A stretch of 64,000 bases of DNA from Melitaea cinxia (lineage: Eukaryota; Arthropoda; Insecta; Lepidoptera; Nymphalidae): NCBI RefSeq assembly GCF_905220565.1, contig NC_059401.1:12582766-12646765 (forward strand), read 5' to 3'. Position 1 is the first letter of the stretch; every line of letters begins with the position of its first letter. Below the pieces are notes generated by a model, which saw only the letters and a program-made list of their open reading frames with translations, made no database searches and was not told the DNA's origin. Made by a program: the position numbers and the translations under genes. Positions 1 through 10,769 of the stretch are shown one piece after another.

Positions 1-75
1 TTGTGCACCTATAATTTAGTAAATCCACTTTATCTTGTAGGAAACTTATCATTATTTATTTCGGATTTAACTTAC

Positions 76-1743
76 TGCCGTGCTCTGCTACTTTTCTTAA
101 CATTTCAGGTGGAACATATTCATGAGGTAATTCTGAAAATATTTCTTGACTACCCTAAAACAAGAAAAACATAAATAATTTACAAGTTTTTTGTATTTAA
201 TAACACTAATCTTTTTATTCATTTTTTTAGATATCACGTTATCAAAATTCGTGAGCTTAGGTTAGGTGCGCTGATCATAAGTAAATTGAAGATGCGCTAA
301 TTATGATTTGTATAAGTTACTTATCCATAGATACTAAAGTGAGGTTTAAGTAAATCCTGTATTCTCATCTAAAAAAAACTGCTCTTAAAGTATAATTTTA
401 ACCTGAGAAACGTTTCCCGAGCCAGTGAAGACAAAGGTAAGTGGTCCGAGAGACTTTGGCATCATTCCTAGAGCTACTTCGTAGCCTGCGTCGCGGATCG
501 CCTGTCGCGCCATGCTTGAATTCCGGTAGTTGTGGGCTGGACCTATGTGCTAAAATAAAGTTGGTTTAAAGATAAACTAATCAATAAAATAGAACATAAA
601 TGGTCATAAATGTGATATCAAGACTTCACCAATGTGAGTGATCTTGGTGATTGTTATAAAAATAGTAATTTGATCGTTATCTAGGCTCAATTTTTTTTTA
701 AATATAACCCTAGAAGTCGTATTAGACGATTTTACCATGAATGGTGTATGATGTCCCAACGCAAGTAATCGCAACCCAAGTCCATGCAAAATGTTGACCA
801 TACCCGCCACTCCCGCATACTTTCCAAATGCTACGACACGATTACCAGCGTCATCCATTAGCTTTTCGTAATCGATTAGACGGATATTCTGAAAATATAG
901 CAAAAAATGTTAAAACTGCAAACTCTAGCTGTAAACTATACTTTGTTGATAACGAACATAACCAATTTGAGCTTAACGCAAGCTGCTTACTATTACGTAA
1001 CGAACGTAAGCTACTCACTTCTACAACAAATAATATATTTTTTACTTAGCAAACTACGAGTCAATAGTATGACAAAGCAATATCTTTATCGTAAATAAAA
1101 TGCAAATAATTATGTTTGTTTATATGAGTTGATAATTAAGTAGGTATTTAACATTTCTATCAAAAACAAAGTTTTAGCCATCTCGTCAATTAGTATTTAA
1201 TTAAATTATTAAATTGGTATCACCTTGGCCAATATAGCATCCAGCATCGGCATATTTGCTTCTTGAGCTTTGATAGTGTGCGAAAAAAAGCAGTAAGTCT
1301 TGTTAGGAATAAGAAGGTCGACGGGAGTTTGTTTTACCCCAAATATTACATTAGCTTCGCTGATATCTTCTTGTACAATCGCCCCCGCATTTATATATGA
1401 CTTAAATAAAATGATTTAAAAGTACAATTAGTATCTTCATTAATTTTCAAGATTAAATTAAAAAGTGCAAATCATAATACATCATTAAGTTAAAGATAGG
1501 TATAATATACTAGCTCATAACATTTTCCAGAAGACAGTTTTCTAAAAGTTCTCACAAAAATAAGTTATAAAATTAGGATAACTTAATCTTAGTTACCTGC
1601 ATAGGGTAGGCCCTGCGATTGGAAGGCTGGACAATAACTTTTACGCCATTTCGAACGAGACGATTGACATTCGCTGGTGAGAATGGTGCTCTCCTCTCCC
1701 ATACTGATTGGTCTTCTCTGCGTATTGCTATCGTTCGTCGAGG
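76..1743 (-). CDS. Aass: Alpha-aminoadipic semialdehyde synthase (LKR/SDH), N-terminal part, gene runs off the left edge
   Basis: Bifunctional mitochondrial enzyme that opens lysine catabolism: the N-terminal lysine-ketoglutarate reductase half makes saccharopine, the C-terminal half (outside the window) splits it. Five coding exons are visible on the minus strand: 1743-1597, 1400-1224, 888-736, 549-403 and 154-76, each bounded by AG and GT and in continuous frame. They read RRTIAIRREDQSVWERRAPF, then AGAIVQEDISEANVIFGVK, then NIRLIDYEKLMDDAG with GLRLLALGHHTPFM, then HIGPAHNYRNSS with MPKSLGPLTFVFTGSGNVSQ, then SQEIFSELPHEYVPPEML. This is the family's diagnostic N-terminal order (alanine dehydrogenase/PNT-like fold). 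The start codon exon with the expected mitochondrial leader lies upstream of 1743 and was not found. Base 76 ends in phase 1 with donor GTAAGT, so the gene continues left. Identification is firm; the start is unknown. Confidence 0.93.
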
Positions 1744-1964
1744 CTATAAATTAGTATATTAATTGTTAATAGTTGTTGTTAATTTTAATTTTATTAGTCG
1801 CCTACCAAGTCTTCAATAAAACATTATATATCCTTATCGATACTAGTGATAGACTTCGCTAGTGTCCAATGGTACTATATTTTAGTGAGTAGTTTTACAC
1901 TTGAGTCTTTATAAAACTATGTTATAGCCCATATTAAAGTTTATTAATTGAGTTCAAACAGATC

Positions 1965-2116
1965 CTAATGGCCTTTGCCTCCTGCAGTTAAATGCTTTAG
2001 TAACTCATATGCAGAATAAACTTTTTTAACCACCGCTGAAACAGGCTGGGCGTCGGTAAAAGGGAAGGTAATGAAAGTATTGTCGAAATACATAAAATGG
2101 TTTGTTGACCACGGAA
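1965..2116 (-). other. Possible terminal exon of an unrecognised minus-strand gene
   Basis: A minus-strand open frame after a possible acceptor (ATTAG at about 2117) encodes about 50 residues, ending PVSAVVKKVYSAYELLKHLT followed by AGGKGH and a stop. The tail has a plausible amphipathic, protein-like composition, unlike the random frames around it. It lies 220 bases upstream of the first visible AASS exon on the same strand. I do not recognise it. It could be the last exon of a neighbouring gene, an alternative AASS transcript, or chance. Confidence 0.2.
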
Positions 2117-2254
2117 CTAATATTTGTTGTAAATTTAAAACTATCATGTCTATCTGTCTTAAATCTTCTTCTATCTTCTTCTTCTTTTCTATATAACTTT
2201 ATGTCGTTCACTCATCACGAGATTTTAAAAAAGCGCTTAAATAATAAAGATAAA

Positions 2255-2674
2255 GTTTGGCAGGGGGATAGTTCATCGTTATTAGACGTTTGAATGAATT
2301 TTTCGATAATACTAGATCAGAGGGGTCTAAGGGCTCTTAAAGTTTATATGAAAGTTCTTAATTTTTTACTTTACAAGCTTGAAATTCGGCAGGAAGATAG
2401 TTAATAGTTAGTAAACGTCCACTAAGAACTAATAATTTTGACATGGCCGCATTAATGAGATTATTTAATTTAATATTTTATATTTAAAAAAAAAAAACAT
2501 TTTTTGTGCTACAAACTTAAAATTGAACACAGAGGTAGTTTATATAGTTAGTAGAGGTCTACTAATAACTAATTTTGCGACAGGACCGACTTAAAGTAGC
2601 CGGCGTAAGATAGTTAAAGCTCACAAACGATGCATGAAAGTCCTTTATTTTTTGGGCAACGAGTTTATGGCAGG
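2255..2674. repeat. Satellite-like repeat, left block of units
   Basis: Degenerate direct units about 130-140 bp apart share the series ATAGTTAATAGTTAGTAAAC, GTCCACTAAGAACTAAT and GACAGGACC. Units start near 2259, 2388 and 2525, with another beginning near 2630 that is cut by a LINE. The matching continuation lies right of the LINE at about 4620-4800, so one array was split by that insertion. Confidence 0.6.
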
Positions 2675-4613
2675 AACATTAATAAAAATTCTAAAAGAAA
2701 AATCGAAATTTCATCGTAAGTTTAAAACCTATGGCAACAAATCTGATGAACAAACTTATAAACTACTTCGTGATCGAGCGAAAAAAGTGGAAGTGGAGTC
2801 TTATCGTAATTATCTATCTCATATTGAGAACTCCATTGCATCTAATACTAAAGCATTTTGGACTTTCAATAAAAGCATGCGGACCAGTTCTTCTATACCC
2901 TCTAATATGTCCTATCAAGGTAGGTCCTGTTGTAATGGACAAGGAATCAGCAATCTTTTTTTGATTATTTTAGCTCAACCTTTTTAACTCGTAATTCCTG
3001 TTCTAATCTTTCCATCGAGGATGACATTATCGATTATACTCTTGACATTCCTGGTGATATAACCTCTTTAGACGTCAATGAACTTGAAATTCTCAAATTC
3101 CTCAAAGGCCTTGATCTCAATAAAACTGCAGGACCTGATGATCTGCCTGCAATTTTTATAGTTACCTGTGCTAATGAACTTTGTGTTCCTGTTTCCATCC
3201 TTTTTAGAAGATCTCTTCGTGAAGGCGTTATGCCATCTAAATGGAAGCTCGCATATGTAACCCCGATACACAAGAAAGGTCCTAAAAATTGCATTGAAAA
3301 CTATAGACCGATCTCTAAGCTTTGTCACTTAGCAAAAGTATTGGAGCCCATAGTTCATAACCAGGTTTCTAGCAGTTTAAAATCTTATTTTACACCTCAT
3401 CAACATGGGTTTTTGAGGAATGGATCGACAGCGACTAATCTAGCTGTTTTTACTGATTTTATTTAACATCAGATGGACCAGGGTAATCAAGTTGATGTCA
3501 TTTACACCGACTACGCAAAAGCCTTTGACCGCCTAGATCATAAAATGCTTTTGATGAAGCTCCAGAAAATTGGTGTCAGGGGTGATCTGTTTCGATGGTT
3601 CACTTCATACATTCAGAATAGATCCCAAGCGGTAGTGTTAAAGGGTTACATGTCTTCTTAGATCAAAATCCCCTCGCAGATGATATGAAAATTTTTCGAG
3701 TAGTTAATAATGAGAATGATGCTAAAAAACTTCAAGATGATTTGTTGAGTTTAGATAGTTACTGTTTTGTTAATAAACTTCCCCTTAATGTATCTAAATG
3801 CTTTTCCATCCGTAAAATACAGCCTTTTAGATCTCATAATACAAGTGATTTAGGCGTAGTCATTGATAGTAAACTGGTTTTCGACAAACATATAACCAAT
3901 ATCGTAAACAAAGCATCTAGAGCTCTGGGCTTTGTAATTCTTATGTCTAAGTCCTTCAAGAGAATGAAAACAGTAAAAGTTATTTATTGTGCTTATGTCC
4001 GGAGTCATCTTGAGTACGCAAGTGTCATTTGGAATCCTAGATACGACATATATATTAATTCAATTGAACAAATTCAGAAAAGGTTTACGCGGTTTTTAAA
4101 TTTCAAATTCCGCATTCCCAATATGACATATAACGAGCGTTGTTCGAAATTTCACCTGTTGCCTCTCTTCTTAAGACGCAGTGTTATAGATATTACTTTC
4201 CTTCTCAAAATAGTAAGAGCTGTAATCGACTGCCCTGATCGAGCATAGAGTGTTGTTCAGGATACCGTCACGTGCATCTCATAACAATACTTATAAGCCG
4301 TTTATTATTCCATCCTCTGGTACAAACTACCGACAGAATAGTGTACTTATTAGAGCTTGTCGGGCATGTAATAATATTAATGTTGATATCGACTTATTCC
4401 ATGGGAGTATCAGTACCATAAAAATGGCGATTGTTAAATCTATGATGGAATCTGTGCACACTGGTAACTAACTATTCTTATTACGCATTATATAGATTTT
4501 TTTAGTTTCTATATGTGATAGCTTGTTATTAGCTTTTTTTTTATTCATATTCTGTATGAGTTATAGTTATAGTAAGCTGTAAGCTATCCAAATAAAATAA
4601 AATAAAATAAAAA
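2675..4613 (+). mobile_element. Degenerate Jockey/CR1-like non-LTR retrotransposon, 5' truncated
   Basis: Reverse-transcriptase fragments in shifting frames follow the usual order: WKLAYVTPIHKKGPKNCIEN and YRPISKLCHLAKVLEPIV (3230-3466), VIYTDYAKAFDRLDHKML (3473-3661), then the C-terminal part with RSHLEYASVIWNPRYD (3685-4248). The segment that should hold the FADD catalytic box is missing between about 3660 and 3685, and several stops break the frame, so it is dead. It ends in a (TAAAA)n tail at 4590-4613. The closest relative in this window is the minus-strand copy at 47826-49190, which keeps FADD. Inserted into the satellite-like array. Confidence 0.85.
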
Positions 4614-4619
4614 CATAAC

Positions 4620-4800
4620 GTATTCATTATTTAGTAAGCGTTCAACTTATTTGATGACAGGCCCGCATCAAGGCTCTCAAAAGTTTTCATAAAAGTCTTT
4701 AATTATTATTTGTGCTACAACTTTGAAATTTAACACAGAAGTAGTTAATAGTTAGTAAACGTCCACTAAGAACTGATTTTGCGACAGGACTAGATTAAGG
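4620..4800. repeat. Satellite-like repeat, right block
   Basis: Continues the units of 2255-2674 after the LINE: GTGCTACAA, then AACACAGAAGTAGTTAATAG and GTCCACTAAGAACTGAT, then GACAGGACTAG. Similarity to the left block is visible by eye over about 150 bases. Confidence 0.6.
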
Positions 4801-5258
4801 TGGTCTAATGGCTCTCGTAATATCGTCATACAAGGCTTGGGCCTCATCGTCAGAGTGAGATGACGTCTGCGCATATACCTGTATCATTTTTAGGGACTAC
4901 CTGTCCAGTGACTTTAAGTGCAAGTTACGCTACCCGGGTCGACACACTACTGACTTCCACAATGTTGCTTGTGAGAGTCTTTGAACCAGGAAATCGACGC
5001 CACCTTGGGAAAGAAACACCTTCACGGAAGTAGCACAATTGTCTGAAGTCCAGGATCATCGTATCCTCGCCCTCTCTTCGGACTTTAGATAGGACTAATA
5101 TGCCTAGTATGCTCAAAACACTGCTGCTTCTCTCGGGCCTGTGTATTTGAAAGCCAATAGCTGAATCGTTGGTTGGCTTTAACAGTTTCAAGGTGATAGT
5201 GTAACTGTGTTATGCCTTAATCGCCTCTTGCGATAACCACGGGAAGAGAGGGGGTGGC
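4791..5258 (-). mobile_element. RTE-type LINE, 5' fragment (5' UTR plus endonuclease start)
   Basis: Read on the minus strand it begins with the segment CCACCCCCTCTCTTCCCGTG that also opens the element at 40440, then decayed RTE ORF text: LSKVRREGEDTMILDFRQL, CYFREGVSFPRWRR, and finally MIQVYAQTSSHSDDEAQALY with DDITRA, the typical RTE apurinic-like endonuclease motif (VYAPTSSHSDEEVE in intact copies). It lacks all of the reverse transcriptase. Frame breaks are present. It is a decayed, 3'-truncated copy. Confidence 0.8.
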
Positions 5259-5529
5259 AAATGTGGTATACAAAGAGGTACTAAATTATTGTAATACAAT
5301 AATTTATTTAAACGCGCTAATTTCAAGAACTACAGTTGTGAATCGAAAAATTAATTTAGTGTTTGATAGTCCATTTACCGCGGAAGGCTAATTAAATAAA
5401 TAATTTATGTCCATTTTTTTTCTCAAATTAACGCGTCACACGCGTCAACCGCAGTATATAAAAAAAAAAAACAAGTTTTGTTATTTTATATCGAATCTCT
5501 AATATATGTATATCAGTCAATCAGTCAGT
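5259..5529. other. AT-rich spacer
   Basis: No open frame, repeat end or RNA-like structure is apparent. A poly-A run sits at 5459-5471. Confidence 0.5.
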
Positions 5530-5877
5530 TAGCTCAGCGTATTGCAATCCACTGCTGGACATAGGTCTCCCCAAGTTCGCGCCAGACATCCCGCTTTTCC
5601 GCAATCCTCATCCAGCCTACACCGGCAATCTTACGTAGATCGTCGGTCCAACGGGCTGGCAGACGTCCCACACTGCGTTTGCCAAGACGCGGTCTCCACT
5701 CCAGAACCCGTCTGCTCCAACGGCCATCGGTCCTGCGACACAGATGACCAGCCCACTGCCACTTCAACTTGCTAATTCTGTGGGCTATGTCGGTTACTTT
5801 CGTTCTCTCACGGATAGTCTTATTTTTAATCCTATCTCTGAAAGAGACCTCAAGCATAGCCCGTACCATCGCTCGTT
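5530..5877 (-). mobile_element. RTE-type LINE, 3' end
   Basis: The minus strand encodes 111 residues of the C-terminal end of an RTE reverse transcriptase: RISKLKWQWAGHLCRRTDGR, then LEWRPRLGKRSVGRLPARWT and DDLRKIAGVGWMR, closing with GETYVQQW. It is followed by the RTE 3' end containing CCTATGTCCAGCAGTGGATT and the short tail near 5525. 5' truncated. It belongs to the same class as the 5' fragment just to its left, but orientation and order show they are separate copies. Confidence 0.88.
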
Positions 5878-6425
5878 AGGCGACTTTAAACTTGCGAACC
5901 AGTCCCTTCGTCAGTGTCCAGTGTATTTATTAAATAAAAGATTGTTACCATCGTAATAAGATATTGCCTATCTCAATTATTGGTATCAAGAAAAGATAAA
6001 ATGGTTAAATTTATTATTAATATATCGTCTTATCTTTTAAGAATAATAAAAAATATAAGTTTCGGAATGGTAAATATCCAATTAGTTACGTAATATTATT
6101 ATTATTTTTAAATATCTAGACCAAATGGTGATATTTATTTTAAATACCTAAAACAAAAATTACCAAGTCCATGTTATACTAGTAGGTACACTAAGCCTTT
6201 AATCATACGGGGATCGAAAAAAAATAAACATAATTAAGAATAAAATCTAGGACGCTGTTTAGTCTAGCAGCTAAACTCTAGCAGCAAATCAGCGTGCCTA
6301 GATTTTATCGAGCTGGAATCTAGGAATCTAATCTAAATAGTGGGCAATGTTTTTTTTTTTTTTAATTTTATATACGACTAATTGTTTAAAGATAATAAAT
6401 ATTAGTAAGTAATAAAATTTCATTC
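5878..6425. other. AT-rich spacer with short local repeats
   Basis: No gene is seen. At 6260-6320 the word CTAGCAGC and CTAGGAATCTAATCTA-like strings recur, and there is a poly-T run at 6349-6363. Confidence 0.4.
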
Positions 6426-6435
6426 TTTGAAAAAA

Positions 6436-6566
6436 ATATTCACGGTCACCAACCCGCCTGGCCAGCGTGGTGACTATGAGCAAAACACACGTGTTCACGC
6501 CATTTTCGGCGCGAACTTGTGGAAGCCTATGTCCAGCAGTGGACTGGTGTGTGTGTGTGTGTGTGA
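6436..6566 (+). repeat. RTE-derived SINE, 3' half, ending in a (GT)n run
   Basis: Matches the last third of the element at 40440-40745: GGTCACCAACCCGCCTGGCC, then GACTATGAGCAAAACACACG, ending CCTATGTCCAGCAGTGGACT. A short GT microsatellite (about 6547-6565) follows directly. 5' truncated. Confidence 0.75.
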
Positions 6567-6689
6567 AAAATATTATTATATTATATTATTATTATATTTA
6601 AAATACAAGTTTAATACGTAGGGAACCTCCCGAGTAGGTACTGTACTAGGTACGTACCTACATTCGGAAACAATATATCATTTATTCAG

Positions 6690-6965
6690 ACACTAAAAAT
6701 TTTTGACTTTAAGAATGCTTTAATCAATTAACTGAAGCCCTTATAGTTCCACCTAGCCACTGGATATGGCTACATTCTGACTGACGAGGATCGTGTCCAG
6801 ATAGCTATTACTTTTGTTTTTTGTTGATTTTATTTGTTATTTTATATTTTTATTTGCTTCTATATATATATTGATTTACTAACATTAGATATAAGTTATT
6901 TTTGTAATACTAATATTAAGATATGGACTATGTCTGAAACAAAATAAATTAATAAAAAAATAAAA
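6690..6965 (+). repeat. Possible LINE 3' untranslated tail
   Basis: Ends in an AT-rich, A-tailed stretch (AAAATAAATTAATAAAAAAA) and contains the phrase TGACGAGGATCGTGTCCAGA, which resembles LINE 3' ends rather than unique DNA. No coding text remains. Assignment is tentative. Confidence 0.35.
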
Positions 6966-7842
6966 TAGATTTATAATTTTTTATGCGTTAAAAAAGTCAG
7001 AAACTCCTGTTACAAAAAACATAGTTGATTAGATTTATTAATTTTTACAACAATTGAAGACTTACGGTGGTACATAACAAGGTTATCCCAATTAATACAT
7101 TTTTTTGATAAAAAAAGTAAAAAAAAAAATAACAAAAAAATATTTGTCAAAACTGACGTACCTTCGTCGTAGAATAACACGCGAATGCATTAAGCCATTT
7201 CGTTCGTTTAACAGATCTTCCATAAAACATTTTATTTACATACATTATTAAAGACTACAAATAATTATAAGAAAATTGATAACAGCTCTTGCTGTCGCGG
7301 CCGTCACACTCGTAATGATGTACATGAGTAATCTATATTTATGTTTTATCATCCCGATGTTCCAAACAGCTTTCTGAAAACATTACAATCAATCGTTTAT
7401 CTTTCTACGATTAAATATTATTTACCACGCCTATTGAGATTATTTTTTAACACAAACATATTATAAGAAATTGTTCCTGTGGAATAGATATATTGGCATG
7501 GCCAGTATTAATAAGTGTGATAGAATGTCTATTTTTTTTTCCTTAGCTGTGTAATAATTACCTATGTAATTGTTTTCGGACAATTCTTTGATTTGTAAAA
7601 TGAAAGTGAATGATCTCCCATAGGCTCTTTATAACATAGGATTTTGAATATTTCAATAAAATTCGTTTTAGTTACTCATTTATTATATGTATAGATGTTT
7701 AAGTATTTGTGCATGTACATAGTAGTATATATAATATATATGTATCTTTATAATTATGTACTTATGTATCATTGTTTGTAAATATGTGAACTATATTTTA
7801 GATTTTTTTTTCTTTCTTTCATATATTTTTCGCCCCTTCCCA
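6966..7842. other. AT-rich spacer
   Basis: No supportable gene. Only short microsatellite-like TA/GTA words around 7690-7770 are seen. Confidence 0.45.
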
Positions 7843-8035
7843 CACTTTCTATATCAGTCCTCTGCCCAAAGGCTGCCTGGAAGAAACCGCTACATTAGCG
7901 ATAAGGCCGCCAGTTGCAACTGATGCAACGATGCAACTGAGTTACTAAATATACAATTGTAATTCTGTATTTCGTCAATTATGTATTACATATACATATA
8001 TTTGTGTACAAAAAGTCGAAAGAAATAAATAAATA
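7843..8035 (+). repeat. Jockey-type LINE 3' end
   Basis: Contains CAAAGGCTGCCTGGAAGAAA and ATTAGCGATAAGGCCGCC, the same landmark found in reverse at 16875-16930 directly behind a reverse-transcriptase frame. It closes with GAAAGAAATAAATAAATA. Only the 3' untranslated end survives. Confidence 0.7.
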
Positions 8036-8583
8036 TAATCAGCACCATATCTAAACTCTAGTAAACGTTAAGACCAATAGGTTCCATTTTGAGGTGCGAC
8101 GCACAGAGCGTAAAAGACGAAGATGCGACTATAAGTAAAAATAAAATCTTTTGTTCGTTTAAGTCAAAAATGTTATAAGCTCCTTGTAAAAGTATTAACT
8201 ATCCAGGGAAAATGTGTTGAGATTGAAGAAGATGTAAAAAGTAAAAAGGTTAATCGGGCAACTACTCAAGAGAACTTGTCGATCAAATAGATTAGTACTG
8301 GTAGATTATCTAGTCGGGCAGCTCATTGGACTATGAGTCGAGTCACTATTTCCACAATGGGTCTTAATCTTTTGTGATGAGGGAGCATTTGACTAAATAT
8401 TTGTTTCGCAACGAGTGGTTGACATATAACAGACCACCGGTTAAGAACCTCTTTTCGACTAGTGACAAGTCGAACAACTAATTCAACAAATAGTTTGACA
8501 ACTACTCGGTCACTGAGATGACTGAGTAGTAAGGCAACACAAATAAGTCGAGATTTGAATTTATTTTGAAAATGGAAAATCAT
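8036..8583. other. Unclassified sequence rich in GACTA / CAACTA words
   Basis: From about 8290 to 8540 short words such as GACTAGT, CAACTA and AGTCG recur on both strands. No gene is supported. The 86-codon frame on the minus strand (8323-8583) has no recognisable motif. Confidence 0.3.
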
Positions 8584-8851
8584 AGGAAGTTAATTGCACC
8601 TGGCTACAATGCTCTTTGGCATTGTTAAGTACAAGGTGCCCGTATATCTATCTCTATGACAAATTAAACTAGGCAAGAGACGTTAACACTTCACACAATA
8701 CTAGATCCCAGAGCTATAGGAAGTTAATTGCACCTGGCTACAATGCTCTTTGGCATTGTTAAGTACAAGGTGCCCGTATATCTATCTCTATGACAAATTA
8801 AACTAGGCAAGAGACGTTAACACTTCACACAATACTAGATCCCAGAGCTAT
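8584..8851. repeat. Perfect 134-bp tandem duplication
   Basis: Bases 8584-8717 and 8718-8851 read identically by eye. Each unit starts AGGAAGTTAATTGCACCTGG and ends ATCCCAGAGCTAT. No open frame crosses it. Lack of divergence indicates a very recent duplication or an assembly artefact. Confidence 0.92.
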
Positions 8852-9039
8852 GCACTATGCTAGCACTGTGCATGCCCCTCACCCTACAGTGGCATTACAT
8901 TTCGAGGCAGCTTTAAATGTGTTGCTACGAAGTGCTGAAACAACCATCCACCACCGCTTCGAAGTATCAGTACGCAGCTAAATTTTAAGCGCCATTATAA
9001 GCACTATCTGCTTATGGAACAAAAATAATTGCTATTGGT

Positions 9040-9420
9040 TAAAGTGCGTATATTATATTAAGTTGTATATTATTTTATGTGTTTGTGGTATTGGTGCGTG
9101 TGTGGGTGTGAGTGGGAAAGTGTTCTGGATCTATGTTCATGACATTCTGAGACAAAAAAGAAAACGTATTTAAGATGTCAATATATTATATATCTATCTA
9201 TTTAACAATAGTTACATATGAAAGTATATATGTATGTGTATGTATGTGCGTGTGAATGTGTATGTATTTGCATGTGTATGTTTATACGTATGTGTATTTG
9301 TATACGTATGTATGTGTGTACACTATGATATATATTGGGTTCATTTATATATTGGTGTTTAAGCATCAAGCATGATTAGTATTCGTATATGTACATGTGT
9401 AAGTATATTTTATGGTTTTA
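9040..9420. repeat. TG/TATG-rich low-complexity tract
   Basis: Interrupted (TGTATG)n, (GTGTG)n and (TATA)n words, especially 9220-9330. The complement of this pattern flanks the LINE tail at 17030-17110. Confidence 0.7.
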
Positions 9421-10118
9421 CGTTTAATCACTAGCTGTACCTCTCTGCCGCCAAGTGAAATAAAAAAATACATAGGTAGTCCTTAAAATCGGTGTTAGGG
9501 TTTATCCATGACTGAAGCCGAGAACTTACCTTTTTATGAGACACGCTGCTACCTTCATTAGTGAGTATTATTTTAAATGTCTTTTTTCTCGTCAATTTTG
9601 AGTTCAAATTGTTTCAATTTCTTTTTTATTAAGATATTTTCTTTTTAGTTATCGTTAGGTCTTCCATATTTGTTTTGATGTTTTAGTTTAATGTACCTAC
9701 TAATTTTCATCTTATTTTATGTTCATCGTGTTGTATCGCAGTGTGTTATCGCAAATAAATCACTATTATTATTATTTGAACCTACAACCATTCGGTAACA
9801 TCTCATGAGTTCTCAGTCATTTTGGCAAGTATAACTTGATATTTCATTGATGTCTCAACATCTATTTATGCAGCTGTCGCGCGTTAAAAAAAATAATCTA
9901 GAGAGAAATTAAATTTTCAACGCGACGAACTAAAAAAAAAATTAAAAAAATGTTTAGAATTTCCTAATGTGTGGCTAACACAAAAATAAAATCGTACAAA
10001 TTAAAAATAGCATGGTGTCGTCTCCTGTCAAAGATTTTCATATGAAACTTTGAATAGTTACGGGTTTCTGTAAAGAACTCACTATAAACGGCACCACGGT
10101 CGCTTAAACCGAATATAA
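9421..10118. other. Spacer with unclassified repeat traces
   Basis: No gene is supported. The 9425-9780 stretch starts CACTAGCTGTACCTCTCTGC, which resembles the openings of Helitron-like repeats elsewhere in the window, and ends in (ATT)n at 9763-9776. The remainder is AT-rich. Confidence 0.3.
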
Positions 10119-10256
10119 AATCATCATATCAAAAATTTCGATCTAGCGAGTCGTCATTCATCGTTCCATAGCTTAATTGGCTAGAGCACCGACACGGTCA
10201 GTCATAGATGCAAGTTCGATCCAAGCTGGAACGGTCGATTTTTGATATGATTTTAA
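10119..10256 (+). repeat. tRNA-like sequence between inverted arms
   Basis: Bases 10162-10233 fold as a 72-nt tRNA: acceptor stem CGTTCCA with TGGAACG (7 of 7 pairs), D arm GCTT/GAGC, anticodon arm CCGAC with only three of five pairs, and a damaged T arm around TTCGATC. The anticodon position would read GGT (threonine), but position 33 is C, not U, so it is unlikely to work as a tRNA. The core is bracketed by an inverted repeat: ATCATATCAAAAAT on the left and ATTTTTGATATGAT on the right. A second copy lies at 12214-12388. Confidence 0.7.
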
Positions 10257-10268
10257 AAATATTTAAAA

Positions 10269-10557
10269 TAATTGTGTTTGCTCGCAAACGAAAAAAAACC
10301 AACTTCAATTACATCGACGAGTAATACAGCGTAGATCGACGAAAAAAACGTCAAGTAAAAACGCATTATTAGATATAACTCGAAAAGTAATTGTTAGATC
10401 TCAAATAAATTTAAATGGACCAATTGACACACACCACCTTTCGATTAAAAAAAAAATTGTCGAAATCGGTCCACCCGGTCAAAAGTTCTGATGTAACATA
10501 CATAAAAAAATACAGTCGAATTGAGAACCTCCTTCTTTTTTGGAAGTCGGTTAAAAA
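10269..10557 (+). repeat. Non-autonomous element with inverted ends (GAAGTCGGTT family)
   Basis: Starts AATTGTGTTTGCTCGCAAAC with CAACTTCAATTACATCGACG next, and ends TTTTTTGGAAGTCGGTTAAA, so the CCGACTTC / GAAGTCGG words face each other. Four relatives lie at 13911-14189 (minus), 35083-35806, 42440-42812 and 57471-57820 (minus). No coding capacity. Superfamily not determined. Confidence 0.75.
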
Positions 10558-10769
10558 CTAACTTTAATTCAATAAAGGATGATGAAATCATAAATAACAG
10601 ATTGAAATTACTTTATTACAAAGTATCAATCACACTCTTGTTGGTTAAAAAGGATGACAAATTTTTAATACTAAAATTAAAATTAAGAACACACAAACTT
10701 ATCTAAATTTTTAACGAATAAAACGTAAGTAAAAAAACTATAGCAGTAGCTTATCAAAGGTTCGAATTA

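Noticed and set aside
8584..8851. CRISPR-like array
   Set aside because: Only two long adjacent units without spacers, in an animal genome.
10162..10233. Functional threonine tRNA gene
   Set aside because: C instead of U at position 33, broken anticodon and T stems, and a repeated-element context.
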